A DNA stretch of 64,000 bases from positions 2,678,694 through 2,742,693 of the forward strand of contig NW_017962913.1 of NCBI RefSeq assembly GCF_001661345.1, given 5' to 3'. The translations under genes were made by a program, and so were the position numbers. Positions 11,315 to 22,700 of this stretch are shown here, piece after piece; the first letter of the stretch is position 1, and each line of letters begins with the position of its first letter. This DNA is from Ascoidea rubescens DSM 1968. Taxonomy: Eukaryota; Ascomycota; Saccharomycetes; Ascoideales; Ascoideaceae. Under the pieces are notes generated by a model. That model did no database searches and had not been told where the DNA came from. It worked only from the letters and a program-made list of their open reading frames with translations.

Positions 11315-12559
11315 TTATAGTTTTTTTTTTATATCATTTAAATCATTGCAAATTATACCAGTTTTAAAAATTTCATTTATAAAATCCAATATTATATTAT
11401 TATCATTTTCATTATTCCTTTGAATTAACATCTGATTAAAATCCTTGTTTTTTTCGGATAAAGATATTTTATCAAGCTTATCAAACTTGGTATTACTTTT
11501 ATTTTTATTTTTATTGTTATTCCTATTTCTATTATTGAATCTTTGATTATAATTATTAATTAAATTGTTTTTCTCAAACAAAAGCGAAGACTTTGTTGGA
11601 TCAAATCGCTCAGGAATATACACTTTAAATTGTTCAATAGTTTTAATATTTTTAGAGTTATTGATCATGGGCAATATTTTTTGTGGAACTAAATTCAATT
11701 TCTTTTCCAATAATTGATTTTGTTTGAAATCTTTTAATAATTTTAAATCATGATTATATTGACATGTTGTTTGACATTTACAAAATGAAAATTTAATTAA
11801 ATTATGACAGAATTTATCCTTATTTAGTAATTTATTATTAGGTTTATTAAATTTACTTCTATTATTATTATTATCGCTATCAGCGGTACCAGTTTGAATT
11901 GTGTTTTTGTTTTCATTTGCAATTAATTTTTTTTCTTTTATTCTTTGATTTGTTGGCCAATTTTTCTTCCTTTCTTCAATCCATAATTGAATATCATCAT
12001 CAGATTGTAGAACGATATTCGTGCCTGGAATTGCTATTATTGGTTTTTCAGAATCTAAATTAACGGTTAATCCTTTATTCTTAAGGTATAATGCTTCCTC
12101 ATCGATTTCATTCTCACTTTCACTATGCTGATTGTTATCATTATTATCGTTATTATTATTATTATTATTATTATTTATCTGACTTTGAATAGATATCAAG
12201 CTGGATATCAGATTCGGTAGGTGAGTGGGTAAATTGGATAAATTTACTTGATTGTTTATATTTCCATCGTTTGAAATGTGATTGTTACCATTATTAATAT
12301 TATTACTAGTGCTTTTGTATCTGTTATCATTCCTATCTTTTGACAGCTTAAATCTTTTTTTATTGCTAATGTTATTGTTGTTGTAATTATTGTTGTTTCT
12401 TCGTTTGTTGTAATTATTGGGCTTTTTATAGTTTTGGTTTGGGTATCTGTTAGTGCCTGTACTGGAGCTAGTCGAGTGGCTCATCTGGCCTTGACCACCA
12501 TTTTTGTTTCTTTTACCCTCTGAGGGAGGAGGAGGAGGAGGAGCATAGATATAGTCCAT
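11315..12559 (-). CDS. RSA1: RSA1/NUFIP-type snoRNP assembly factor
   Basis: A 414-residue basic, Asn-rich nuclear protein. The diagnostic part is the NUFIP/Rsa1 motif at about residues 187-205 (DDDIQLWIEERKKNWPTN), which binds Snu13 and Hit1 during box C/D snoRNP assembly with the R2TP complex. Near 246-265 there is a Cys/His cluster (CHNLIKFSFCKCQTTCQYNH) resembling a CCCH zinc finger. The N-terminus carries a proline run (MDYIYAPPPPPPSEG) and Arg/Asn-rich segments. The ATG at 12559 is clear. It shares a 526-base promoter with MPC1. In S. cerevisiae RSA1 is YPL193W, close to APL5, OXR1 and MIY1, which also appear in this window. Confidence 0.85.
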   Translation of the reverse strand: MDYIYAPPPPPPSEGKRNKNGGQGQMSHSTSSSTGTNRYPNQNYKKPNNYNKRRNNNNYNNNNISNKKRFKLSKDRNDNRYKSTSNNINNGNNHISNDGNINNQVNLSNLPTHLPNLISSLISIQSQINNNNNNNNNDNNDNNQHSESENEIDEEALYLKNKGLTVNLDSEKPIIAIPGTNIVLQSDDDIQLWIEERKKNWPTNQRIKEKKLIANENKNTIQTGTADSDNNNNRSKFNKPNNKLLNKDKFCHNLIKFSFCKCQTTCQYNHDLKLLKDFKQNQLLEKKLNLVPQKILPMINNSKNIKTIEQFKVYIPERFDPTKSSLLFEKNNLINNYNQRFNNRNRNNNKNKNKSNTKFDKLDKISLSEKNKDFNQMLIQRNNENDNNIILDFINEIFKTGIICNDLNDIKKKL

Positions 12560-13085
12560 TTCCAGATAGTTCTCACTGCAAAACGAGCTATTTCTTTGTC
12601 ATTTATCTCTTTTCATTTCTTTTCCCTTCTTTTCACCTCTTTCCAAATCTGAAATATTCCCAGAAAAATCCATTAAAATTTCCGAGACCATAATTACGGG
12701 TTCTTGTCAGTTCCGGAATGTAACATGTGCTTAGTCAGATGATGTATTTGTTTTTTCCGGATTAAATGCAGATTATCGCCGCTGCGCCCAAAAAACACAA
12801 CGGAAATGTATGAGCATTTCGCGTTTTGCAGTGCGAATTTTCGCAGGAATGGCACTTTTCGGCTAAAAACATAGATTATGACACCTCCGCTCAGCGGCTG
12901 ATCACTATCGTTGGATGCTGGAAAAGAGATTCAGTTCAACCAAATCAAAGAGAGATAATTTGATATCAGTTCAGTTACCAATTTGCATTTGTTCAAATAT
13001 TGTATTATTACTTTGTTCTATTTCATCTTCAAGCTCTGTCCTTTTTATTTGGTTTCTGTTATTTACTACTCATTAATATCCAAAA
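12560..13085. promoter_or_regulatory. Divergent RSA1/MPC1 promoter
   Basis: The middle (about 12770-12920) is less AT-rich than its flanks, with CGCCGCTGCGCCC and CTCCGCTCAGCGGCTGA; the latter contains a short hairpin (CCGCTCAGCGG). The MPC1-proximal part is T-rich. No gene is seen. Confidence 0.45.
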
Positions 13086-13579
13086 ATGACATCCTCAGGA
13101 AGTGTAATCTCTAAAGTCAGCGACACTGTTTTCAGTAAACAAGCTATTAGATGTATGTTCCACCTCATCTTGTTTTTCTTTATTTTATTTCTTTTGTTTA
13201 TTATCAATTAGCAAAAGCCAAAAGTCAATTGATAGTATATTGGTAGTATATTGAGTTACAATCAACTAACTAACCTGGTTTTATTAAAGATGTTTGCAGT
13301 ACTCATTTTTGGGGACCAGTTTCAAACTTTGGTATTCCCATTGCTGCTATAATGGACTTGAAAAAGGATCCTGAATATATCTCTGGTCCAATGACTGGTG
13401 CTTTGGTTGTTTATTCTTGTGTTTTTATGAAATATGCTGTTTCAATTACTCCATGGAATCCTTTATTACTAGGTTGTCATATTGTTAATGAATGTGCTCA
13501 ATTAACTCAAGGTTACAGATTTCTAAATCATTTTTACTTTGGTGGTAAAGAAAAAGCTCTTTTAAACAAAAAAGATTAA
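13086..13579 (+). CDS. MPC1: Mitochondrial pyruvate carrier subunit 1, spliced: exons 13086-13152 and 13290-13579
   Basis: A 118-residue inner-membrane protein that, with Mpc2 or Mpc3, imports pyruvate into mitochondria. Exon 1 gives an N-terminus ending …SKQAIR; codon 23 (TAT) is split by the intron, and exon 2 continues …VCSTHFWGPVSNFGIP…, the family signature. Later motifs …ISGPMTGALVVYS… and …QLTQGYRFLNHFYF… also match. The intron (13153-13289) has donor GTATGT, a branch-like AACTAAC near 13264-13274 and acceptor AAAG. Reading only the open stretch in exon 2 would lose the first 43 residues. Length agrees with S. cerevisiae Mpc1 (130). The yeast gene is YGL080W, the neighbour of KXD1 (YGL079W), which also lies in this window. 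Confidence 0.93.
13153..13289 (+). other. MPC1 spliceosomal intron (137 bases)
   Basis: Donor GTATGT, tandem CTAAC-type branch candidates at about 13264-13274 and acceptor AAAG at 13289. Removing it joins the MPC1 reading frame without a gap in the conserved THFWGP region. Confidence 0.9.
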
Positions 13580-14532
13580 TTACAAATAATATTGTTTAAT
13601 CATTTAATTCTAATTCTGATTCTGATTCTAATTTATCTTTAATTTTAATCTTAAATTAATTTTATACTTTAACGAAATCTTGTCTCATTTATCAACATCC
13701 AATATATTTTTTCATTGTTTTTCTGTTCTTTTTCATACCATTCCGATTTGGAAATGTCAATACAATGTTCTAGTAGCTTTAACTATTGCCTATATTTGTC
13801 AAACATCATCAGACGACTGGAATATTATCCTTTTTATTTGTGAATTGCAATAATCCCGAGTTCTAATTTGTTCTTTTAGCACATTTCTTCTAACATGCTT
13901 CTTTTTTTCTGTTTATGACACTCAACTGTTTTCAAGAAGATTAATCGTATTTTTGAAACTACAATTTCTTTTCATAACAATGCTCAGTTTTCTCATAAGC
14001 ATTCAATTTAGTTTTACACAAATCATTGAATAAACCACCTCTTTTCACGATATTTACCTCTTTTATTCCACTTCCTCATCTTTTATTGATTCTTATTACT
14101 CAAGTACCTCAAAGCTGGTCTTTCCTATATCGCACCATCCAGATGGTTTTAAATATCTTCATTTATTATTATCTCTGCAAAGGGTCGATGTTTTCAAATT
14201 GATATCAGTGTCTTGATTCTAATTCAGACTTTTAAAAGAAACCTTCTGTTTTTTGAACTGGATGATATATTGGGTTATTAGACCAATGCTTTTTCCTAAT
14301 CAATAACCAAATAAGTTTTTCTTTGTGATCTTTCATATACAAACTATCGATTAGTTTTCATTGCAAAAGAAAACTTTCAGTATGTTTAGCAGTAAATGAC
14401 ATTAAACGTAACTCAACTAAATAGAAATCAAAAATCAATAACAAAATAAAAGAAAATAAAAGGAAGGAAAAGAAAATAAAATAAAATATTGACAATCAAG
14501 AATATTGAAAATAATGAATATACATGAATAAC
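13580..14532. other. Convergent spacer MPC1/ADH, no gene seen
   Basis: About 950 bases of AT-rich sequence between two 3' ends. There is a short GATTCTAATTCT-type repeat at about 13605-13630 and A-rich AAAATAAA copies at 14440-14490. I found no convincing reading frame or RNA gene. Confidence 0.5.
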
Positions 14533-15663
14533 TTATTTAGCAGTATCAAGAACATAACGACCAAGAATCTTGCCTTCTTCCATTAATTTATAGACTTCTG
14601 GTAATTCTGATAATCCAACAACTTTAATTGGTGATTTAACTAAACCTCTGCTAAAGAAATCAATTGCTTCTCTTGTATCAGCTCTGTTACCAACATAGGA
14701 ACCAATGATATTAAGAGATTTGACAACATGGGAGAAGACTTCAGATTTGCAAACAGCATCGGCTGGCAAACCAACTAAAACAACTTTACCACATGGTCTA
14801 ACATATTCACATGAAGTTGAAATAGCCTTTTCAGAGACAGAGACGTTGATAACACCATGAGGACCACCTTTGGTCTTTTCTTGGATTTCAGCAACCAAAT
14901 CTTTAGTTTTGGAAAAATCCACAAACTCTTCGGCACCACATTCTTTACAAAGAGCTTCTTTTGAACCAGCATCAATACCAATGACCCTGAAACCCATGGC
15001 TTTAGCATATTGAATAGCTAAAGAGCCTAAACCACCACCAGCACCAGAGATACACACCCACTGGCCTTGTTGCAAATCAGCAGATTTAAGAGCTTTATAA
15101 ACAGTGACACCAGCACATAAAATTGGTGCAATTTGAGCCAAGTCAGCAGATTTGGGAATCATGGCAGCTTGAACAGCATCAGCTGTAGCATACTGTTGGA
15201 AAGAACCATCGTGAGTATAACCTGATAAATCGGCTTTAGCACAGTTGGATTCATAACCCAATTCACATAATTCACAGGACATACATGAGCCATTAAGCCA
15301 TTTAATACCAGCATAATCACCAATTTCAAAGTTTTTAACTTCAGAACCTTTGGCAACAACAACACCAGCACCTTCATGACCACCGACTAAAGGTAATTTT
15401 GTGGCTAATGGCCAGTCCCCCTTCCAGGCATGTAAATCAGTGTGACAAACACCAGAATATTTAACATTGATTAAAATTTCATTTGGTTTAGGAACTGGAA
15501 CTGGAATATCTTTGTAAATCAATGGACCACCATTAGTTTCAAAAATAACACCCTTTTGACTAGTTGGAATTGCTAATCTAACAATTCTTGAATTAGAAAA
15601 ATTTCTAATAAAATTGGATGCAATGAATCTGTTGGAGTTATTTAATAAAGCTGGTCTGTACAT
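14533..15663 (-). CDS. ADH3: Zinc alcohol dehydrogenase, likely mitochondrial (ADH3 type)
   Basis: A 376-residue NAD-dependent medium-chain alcohol dehydrogenase interconverting ethanol and acetaldehyde. The first 30 residues are Arg/Ser/Asn-rich without acids ([20 protein letters not shown]), a mitochondrial targeting type presequence, so the Adh3-like form is favoured over cytosolic Adh1. Catalytic zinc site: C73-H74 in [15 protein letters not shown] and the GGHEGAG motif. Structural zinc: C127, C130, C133, C141. The NAD-binding Rossmann glycine motif reads [12 protein letters not shown]. Codons are strongly biased, as in highly expressed genes, and I found no CTG among the sites I checked. 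The leader contains a striking T16/G12 homopolymer pair (15708-15735). Calling it ADH3 rests on the presequence; the exact orthology is not settled. Confidence 0.93.
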   Translation of the reverse strand: MYRPALLNNSNRFIASNFIRNFSNSRIVRLAIPTSQKGVIFETNGGPLIYKDIPVPVPKPNEILINVKYSGVCHTDLHAWKGDWPLATKLPLVGGHEGAGVVVAKGSEVKNFEIGDYAGIKWLNGSCMSCELCELGYESNCAKADLSGYTHDGSFQQYATADAVQAAMIPKSADLAQIAPILCAGVTVYKALKSADLQQGQWVCISGAGGGLGSLAIQYAKAMGFRVIGIDAGSKEALCKECGAEEFVDFSKTKDLVAEIQEKTKGGPHGVINVSVSEKAISTSCEYVRPCGKVVLVGLPADAVCKSEVFSHVVKSLNIIGSYVGNRADTREAIDFFSRGLVKSPIKVVGLSELPEVYKLMEEGKILGRYVLDTAK

Positions 15664-17171
15664 TTTGAGCTAAAAAAAGACAGAAAAAGAGAAACGTTTT
15701 TTTTTTCTTTTTTTTTTTTTTTTGGGGGGGGGGGGAGGGTGATTATTTGTTGTTGAAATCAAGAAAGGGGGTAGAATGATACAAGAGAAAATAAAGGAAA
15801 ACTTCAAGTATTTATATCAATATTTAGAGTTTATATTCCTCTGGATTAAGTAAAAATTGTAAACCAAGAATCGTAAAAGGATTTTAGTGAAATAGGCTTT
15901 TGATAAGTGGTTAAATTTAAAAGAAAAAAAAAGAATGCAACTTTTGGTTTAAATGATTGAGAGTCTTGAAATCTAAATTATGTGAATAGTTTAGAACAAA
16001 TAGATAAACAAGTTGTTATAAACCCGAAATTTTGATCAAAATTAAACCATAATATTAAATAAAACCAGTTTCTACTAATTTTAAAAAATAGACTTTCGAA
16101 ATAATCAACAACTGCTCCAATTACTCAATTCAGCATTGGTGGGGCACCTTTTTACATTCAAGATTGTTCACCCTTTTTAGTGGAAACAAATCATGAAAAA
16201 TGCAACTAATCAAACAAAAAAAAGTATCGCAACAAAGTAAGAGAGAAGAGCTTGTTGATAGCAATTGTGGATTATATTCATGAAGTAATGGTGGTCTTAA
16301 TGGTGGTCTTAATGACAGTTTGGGGTGTTTTGGAGGTAATAACTCTTAAGGTGCAAATCGAAGAATGGTGAAAAATAAGGTAAAATTGCAAAAAGAAGGT
16401 TGCAAATTCGAACTTCGGAGCTCAGAGCTCGGAGCTCGGAGTTCGAGGGAGTTTCTGTTTTCGCGCAGAACGAGTTCAGAATAGCTCGTGTTTATCATCA
16501 TTGGGCCTGAAAGCACAGCGTGCTGATTGGCTGGAGTCTGTTCCAATGACAAGTGCTGCAGAATAGTGGTGGATTTGGGTTGAACCTAAAACAACCTTAA
16601 AAAAGCTAGTGTTGATCCAGACCAGACAAAATCAGCTTCAAACACCTGGAACTAAAACCCATTGTGAGTCCAAAGCAGCAGCTTGTAGGCTTGAATTATT
16701 TCTGTCTATAGAGATATGCTGCTGTTTTTCAGGTTAATCAACTAGTGAGGCATCGATTGAAACTATCGTTGGCACCTAATATGATTAGAGCAACCGGATT
16801 TAATGAACATAATGTAACGATACACACCATGCACCATGATTCTACTATGATATTATGTTGCTAAGAGTGGAAGTATTGTTTTCATTGGTTTAGCAGGTCA
16901 AGAGAAAATGGCATTATAAAGAATGTGGCTATGAATGTAACTGCTTGTTGACTATTAAAATGGATTTAATTCGAAGATGTAAGAGAATTATCCATATAAG
17001 AGAATACTAGCGAAAACTGAAAGGAAAAAAAATTGAAAAAAAACTAGTAAAATTGAAGCTATGAAAAGTTCAAAACTAAATCATAAATATAAACTCGATC
17101 GCTTTTGCAGCTATATCAAATATAACTATTGAAGGATACAAATAACTGCTTATAAAGAAACAAACATCAGG
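15664..17171. other. Long intergenic region with homopolymer and GAGCTC repeats
   Basis: About 1.5 kb between the divergent ADH and cytochrome-c-like genes. Near the ADH start, 15708-15735 reads T16 then G12. At about 16416-16446 a 7-8 base unit (CGGAGCTC/AGAGCTC/GGAGCTC/GGAGTTC) is repeated four times and is partly palindromic. The block 16400-16560 is richer in G+C than its flanks. No gene or RNA is recognisable. Confidence 0.5.
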
Positions 17172-17708
17172 ATGGTATTATTCGGTTTACTTTCTTCAAA
17201 AAGTGGAAAAAACGATTCAGATGAAAATTTGGTATTATCAAAAAATGATACCACAAAAGCTGGAATAAAACAGGTCGAAGGCAAGACAGAAAAAGTAAAA
17301 TCTCAAAACAAGATCAGGAAAATAGATCATACTGCTGACCAAGAATCAAATCAACACAATTCCTTTAGTGGAGACTCAATCAGAAAGGGTGCCCATCTTT
17401 TTAAGACAAGATGTTTACAATGTCACACATTCAATGAAAATATACGAGTTCACAAATCTGGTCCAAACTTGTATCAAATCATGGACAAGAAAATAGGAGA
17501 TTGTCCAAATTACATTTACAGCGAGGTTTTCAAAAGATTCAAAGAAAAAGTCGAAAAGGACAATTTTGTATGGAATAGAGAGCAAATGGAGAGTTTCTTG
17601 GAGAACCCAAAGCTGTTTATTCCAGGTACGAAAATGGGGTTTCAAGGTTTAAGAAAGCCCAAGGATAGAGAAAACCTCATCAACTACCTCTACCACTCCA
17701 ACAAATAA
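17172..17708 (+). CDS. Divergent cytochrome c with long N-terminal extension
   Basis: A 178-residue protein. Residues about 66-178 are a mitochondrial-type cytochrome c: …RKGAHLFKTRCLQCHTFNEN… with heme-binding C81, C84 and His ligand H85, then GPNLYQIMDKKIG, and IPGTKMGFQGLRKPKDRENLINYL carrying the Met ligand M155. It departs from canonical cytochrome c in two ways: about 65 extra N-terminal residues rich in Lys, Ser and Asn, and a changed middle (DKKIGDCPNYIYSEVFKRF where GRxSG…YSYTxAN is normal), including an additional Cys. Canonical fungal cytochrome c is about 105-110 residues, so this is probably a second, specialised paralogue. It should act in the intermembrane space as an electron carrier, but partner and role are unknown. 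Confidence 0.85.
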   Translation: MVLFGLLSSKSGKNDSDENLVLSKNDTTKAGIKQVEGKTEKVKSQNKIRKIDHTADQESNQHNSFSGDSIRKGAHLFKTRCLQCHTFNENIRVHKSGPNLYQIMDKKIGDCPNYIYSEVFKRFKEKVEKDNFVWNREQMESFLENPKLFIPGTKMGFQGLRKPKDRENLINYLYHSNK

Positions 17709-18007
17709 CCCACCAAAAACACATATTTTCTCTTTGTGCTTCTGCCACAAAGTTGAAACACCTCTAAATTCTTGTGCTTCTCGAGCAGCATCAGACATGT
17801 GGAAGCGCCAGCTCCAGCATCTGGTGCTATTTAAGGCGATTCTGCTTCCTGAAATGTTTCTCGCATCTTAGTTTTATTTCTCATCTCATCTCAGTCTTTC
17901 TTCCTTCGGCGCTAAAAAATTGTTGTGATATTTTCAATTTTGTTGATACCATTCAAATAATACTATTCAGATAATACTCAATTCTTAATCAGAAGAAATT
18001 ACCCAAG
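17709..18007 (+). promoter_or_regulatory. PRB1-like gene promoter
   Basis: A 299-base spacer between two co-directional genes. It holds T/C-rich tracts (…TTTCTCATCTCATCTCAGTC…) and a repeated ATTCA(A/G)ATAATACT just before the start. No gene is seen. Confidence 0.35.
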
Positions 18008-19489
18008 ATGAAATTTTTCAGCGCATTGGCCTTCTTGGTGTCCATTCACTCATTGACAAGCTCTTTGGTGATTCCTCAATTAAAATTTGGGCAAAAAATC
18101 CAGCAAGCTATGATTCAAGCTGATTTAAAAAACAAAAATCTCTCTCCAAACAAAATAAATCGCTCTGGTAATTTTTTTAATAAAGTGTTTTATGATAAAG
18201 ATAATCTTGATAAAATAATTCCTTATTCTTATATTGTTACCTTCAAACCAGGTTATCCATCTGAAGAAATCGAATTACATAAGAAATGGGTTCAGTCTAA
18301 ACAATTAAGCGCTGTGAAAAATTTAATTGAGATTTCTGATTTCACAAATCCTTTTTTTCTTGCTTTGAATAATGATGAAAACGTTAATGATAAAACTGCT
18401 GGTGGAATTGTTACTAGTTTCGACATTGGTGAATCTCAAAACAAATTGTCTGGTTATTCGGGTTATTTCTTGGATGAAGTTGTTGATGCCTTATTACAAG
18501 ATTCTCACATTGATATAATTGAAAGAAATATGAGAGTTTCAACTTTGGAAAAAGTTGAACAATTAGGTGCTCCCTGGGGTTTAGCCAGACTTTCTCACAT
18601 CAACAAGTTAGATGTCAACACCTTTAACAGATACCTCTATGATGATACTGCTGGTCAGGGTGTAACTTCTTATGTGATTGATACAGGTATTAACATCAAC
18701 CATGAAGAATTTGAAGGTAGAGCTGTTTGGGGCTCGACAATTCCAAGAAATGATTTTGATGAAGATAATAATGGTCATGGAACTCATTGTGCTGGTACTA
18801 TTGCATCCAAAACTTATGGTGTCGCTAAAAAAAGTAATGTTGTTGCTGTTAAAGTATTAAGACAAAATGGTACTGGTTCCAATTCTGATGTGATTAAAGG
18901 TGTCGATTTTGTTGTAAAATCGCACTTGAGGGAATCCAGGGAGGGAAATCCTAATTTTAAAGGCTCAACTGCTAATATGTCTTTAGGTGGAGGAAAATCT
19001 CTTGCTTTAAATAAGGTGGTTAATATAGCTGTTAGATCTGGTGTCCACTTTGCTGTTGCTGCTGGTAATGAAAATCAAAACGCCTGCAATAGTTCTCCTG
19101 CTAGTGCAAGAAATCCAATCACTGTTTCAGCTTCAACAATTACCGATGAAAGGGCATACTTTGCCAACTATGGAGAATGTGTTGACGTCTTTGCTGCTGG
19201 TCTCAACGTTCTCTCAACCTATATTGGCTCAAATACTGAAACTAGAGTTTTATCAGGAACCTCAATGGCTGCACCTCACGTCTGTGGTTTATTATCTTAT
19301 TTTCTTTCTTTATACCCAGATAGCACATCAGAATATGGTTCCGAAGATGTGGTTTCGCCATTCGAATTGAAAAGAAAAGTCCTTGCCTTTGCCTCCAGAA
19401 ACTTGCTAACAGAACTTCCAGCCAACACCCCTAATCTCCTTGCTTATGGTGGTGGTGGTGACGATCTCTCTGGTTTCTGGGATTTGTAG
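18008..19489 (+). CDS. PRB1: Subtilisin-type vacuolar serine protease (PRB1/YSP3, cerevisin)
   Basis: A 493-residue preproprotease. A signal peptide (MKFFSALAFLVSIHSLTSSL) leads into an inhibitor-I9 propeptide (…YSYIVTFKPGYPSEEIELHK…) and then an S8 catalytic domain from about residue 200. The catalytic triad is visible: D225 in VIDTGININHEEF, H257 in NGHGTHCAGTI and S419 in GTSMAAPHVCGL; the oxyanion Asn lies in AAGNENQNACNSSPA. In yeast, proteinase B matures in the vacuole and activates other hydrolases, reaching it through the secretory pathway that SEC61 opens. It lacks the very long, acid-rich propeptide of S. cerevisiae Prb1 (635 residues) and in size resembles Ysp3 (478) and filamentous-fungal cerevisins, so the symbol is a best guess between two paralogues. 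Confidence 0.88.
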   Translation: MKFFSALAFLVSIHSLTSSLVIPQLKFGQKIQQAMIQADLKNKNLSPNKINRSGNFFNKVFYDKDNLDKIIPYSYIVTFKPGYPSEEIELHKKWVQSKQLSAVKNLIEISDFTNPFFLALNNDENVNDKTAGGIVTSFDIGESQNKLSGYSGYFLDEVVDALLQDSHIDIIERNMRVSTLEKVEQLGAPWGLARLSHINKLDVNTFNRYLYDDTAGQGVTSYVIDTGININHEEFEGRAVWGSTIPRNDFDEDNNGHGTHCAGTIASKTYGVAKKSNVVAVKVLRQNGTGSNSDVIKGVDFVVKSHLRESREGNPNFKGSTANMSLGGGKSLALNKVVNIAVRSGVHFAVAAGNENQNACNSSPASARNPITVSASTITDERAYFANYGECVDVFAAGLNVLSTYIGSNTETRVLSGTSMAAPHVCGLLSYFLSLYPDSTSEYGSEDVVSPFELKRKVLAFASRNLLTELPANTPNLLAYGGGGDDLSGFWDL

Positions 19490-19735
19490 TTAGATAAATA
19501 GTTATATATTGTCCTTTTTGGCTCTTTCTTGTTTTTTGCTCTCGCTCAATCAACGTCTCTTTGAAGTGAAAATCTTCACAAGTAGTAGAAAACAAAACCC
19601 GTCACATGCCCTGTTCCGATTAGAGTCTGATGAAGAACAATCTTCTTCTTCATCACCCAATTCTCTGTCTGTTCAGAGTAATGCTATTCTTGTTGTGAAA
19701 GCAGCTCCACCATCTTTTGCACTTTATCAGCAAGA

Positions 19736-22700
19736 ATGTCTTTGTCCACAAGAGACGAAGTTAGGGCCCGATTGAGGCCCTTTGGAATCGTGTAAGTAGC
19801 TGCAAAACAAATAAGATCTATCTGTTAAGATAGATTGCCTTCTTATAGAACCACTTATCCATTGAATCATCCACTAATTATAACTTTTTGCAACACAATT
19901 CTTTGTTTTTGGTTTTCTATTGAAGATTCGAAAAATCATTGACCGATCTTATAAAAGGTATAAGGGCGCATAAGGAACCTGAATCTCAAACAAAATTCCT
20001 ACAAAATGTTCTATCTGAATGTAGAGTGGAAGTCAAATCATCAGATTTGGATCTCAAGACAATGGCTATATTAAAATTAACCTATCTAGAAATGTATGGG
20101 TTTGATATGTCCTGGGCGAATTTTAATATCCTTGAGGTGATGGCTTCTTCGAAATTTCAACAAAAAAGGGTGGGCTATTTAGCTGCAATTCAATCTTTTC
20201 AAAACGACAGTGATATCTTAATTTTAGTTACAAACTTGTTCAAAAAGGACCTCAATTCTGCAAAATCGGTTGAAGTTGGTTTAGCACTAAGTGGTATAGC
20301 ATCAATTGTCACTCCGAGTTTAGCAAGAGATTTAATTGATGATATAATTAAAATGTTAAATCACTCAAAGCCTTATGTTAGAAAAAAAGCAGTCTTATGT
20401 CTTTATAAAATTTTTTTAAAGTATCCAGAAGCTTTATCTTCATCGTTTGAGAGATTGTTTGATAAATTTAATGATACTGATAATTCTGTTGTTAGTGCTG
20501 TGGTTACAGTGGTATGTGAATTGGCTAAAAAAAATCCTAAAAATTATATTCCCTTAGCTCCTCAATTATATAATCTATTGAAAACATCAACAAATCATTG
20601 GATGTTAATCAGATTATTCAAATTATTTTCGTCATTAGCTCAAATTGAACCAAGATTAAAAACTAAGCTATTGCCTCCAATATTAGATTTAATTAAAACA
20701 ACCAAGGCCTCATCAATAATGTATGAAGGAATAATGTGCATAATAAAAGGAAACATGCTAGATGATTCAAATTCTCAAGTTGCTCAGTTTTTAGTATCAA
20801 AATTACATTTTTTTTTTGATCAAAACATCTCAGCAAACAATGATTTTGCTTTTAAAGATCCAAATTTGATATTTGTTGGCTTGTTAGCCTTGAATCAAAT
20901 TTCAACGATATTTCCTAATTTAATTTTGGCTCATCAAAAGAATATTTTGCTGTGTCTTGATCATTATGATTTATCAATAAGAGAACAAGCATTAAATTTA
21001 ATTGATTGCATTATAAATGAAGAAAATATAATAGCGATTGTTGGAAGTCTAGTTTGTCAATTAATTCCACGACCTCCTTCAGTCGAAGATGAAAACCAAG
21101 GTTTAGAACCGCAATATTTGCAAAGGACTAGTTTAATTAATTTGCCAAATAATTATAAAGTTCAGATTGTTAATAAAATTTTAACATCTTGTATAAAGGA
21201 TAATTACTCCAATATCCCTGATTTTGAATGGTTTACAACTGTTTTAAATGATTTAATATCAATTGTTGTTAATTCTGATTTTGGCTCCTTTGTCGGTGTG
21301 GAATTAGGGGCAACATTTAGAGACATTGTAATTAAGATTCCGAGTCTTAGAGAGGAAATTTTAAATAATTATATTGTCAAGATTATATTCAATAGACAAA
21401 TTATTGGGAAATTGCCCAACTGTTTGAATGATTTAATATGGTGTTTGGGAGAGTATTCCGATTTAAATGACGATAATGAAAAGATTATTAAAAGGCTCAT
21501 TGAGTTTTATAATCCCTTTCTCTTGTCAAATGACTCAGATGATGATTCATCAGATACATTACAACAAGTGAAATCTCATTTGTTTATATTTGAAAGAATC
21601 TTTGAGGTTTTAATTCAATCTATTGTCAAAAATTTCTCCTCATTTTGTAATAAAGGTTCTAATAAAGAATATTGGGATTCTAAACAAAGAGAAAGCATAT
21701 TGAGATTATTGGATATTATTTTGAATTATTTAAATGAGTTGTCGACATGTAATTTTTATGAAATTCAAGAAAGATCAACTGAATTTGGCGAGTTTTTAAA
21801 ATTAATTAAAGAAGCTATAGAGGAACATCCTCAGCAGGCATCAGAACCACCATTATTATTATCTAGCGTTTTGCCCTCATTGTTCAATTCATATGATTTG
21901 ATTCCAATTGCAAGGGGATCACAACAAAGGATTGAAACGCCGGATAGTTTGCAATTAGATAAAGAAATCGATCTTACAGATCTTCCATTAGGGCAGGGTT
22001 TTCAAGATTCATTTGGAACAGATGATTATTTAAGGTATATGGAATCTGGGGATTCTGATTATGATTTTGACAGCGATATCGAAGAAGATGACAATGATGA
22101 AGAAGAAGAAGGAGGAGGAAAGAGTTCCAATTATTATGAGAACAATATGGAAAATCAGTGGGAGAAAACTGTTGAGGGAGTTGTTATGGAAACTCCACAT
22201 GATATTGAGAGACGTCGTAAAGAGAGGTTAGAAAAGCAAAAATACAATCCTTATTATATATCGGACAATGGAGATAAGAATGGGTTTTTTGGTAGTCAAT
22301 CGCCTCAAAGAAGTTTAGCAGGGTCGCCAGTTCCTGCCAAAGAAGAGTTTGCGCCAATATATGCAATCCCAAACAAAAGCAGGAAGATAAAAAAACCAGT
22401 TATTATTTTAACGGAAGAAACCATCCCGGGTACTAGAAATGTTTTATCAAAAACATCCAGTTTAAATTTGAAGAAAAATAAGAAAAAACCCAACCGGAAT
22501 TTAAAGTTGATGATCGATTCTTCAGCATTGGATAATTTTGATATTTCCAAACCTAAAGAAAATGACGACGAAAATGAAATTGAGATTGAAAGAATCCGAC
22601 AAGAGTTGCAAAAAACAGCGCTAGAAGAACGAACAATAGCCAAAGCCAAAAAGAAGAAAACATTGAAAAAAGCATTAAAGAGTAAGGATACCGATAATGG

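Noticed and set aside
16346-16552. 68-codon minus-strand frame
   Set aside because: Built on the GAGCTC repeat; no motif and no conserved feature.
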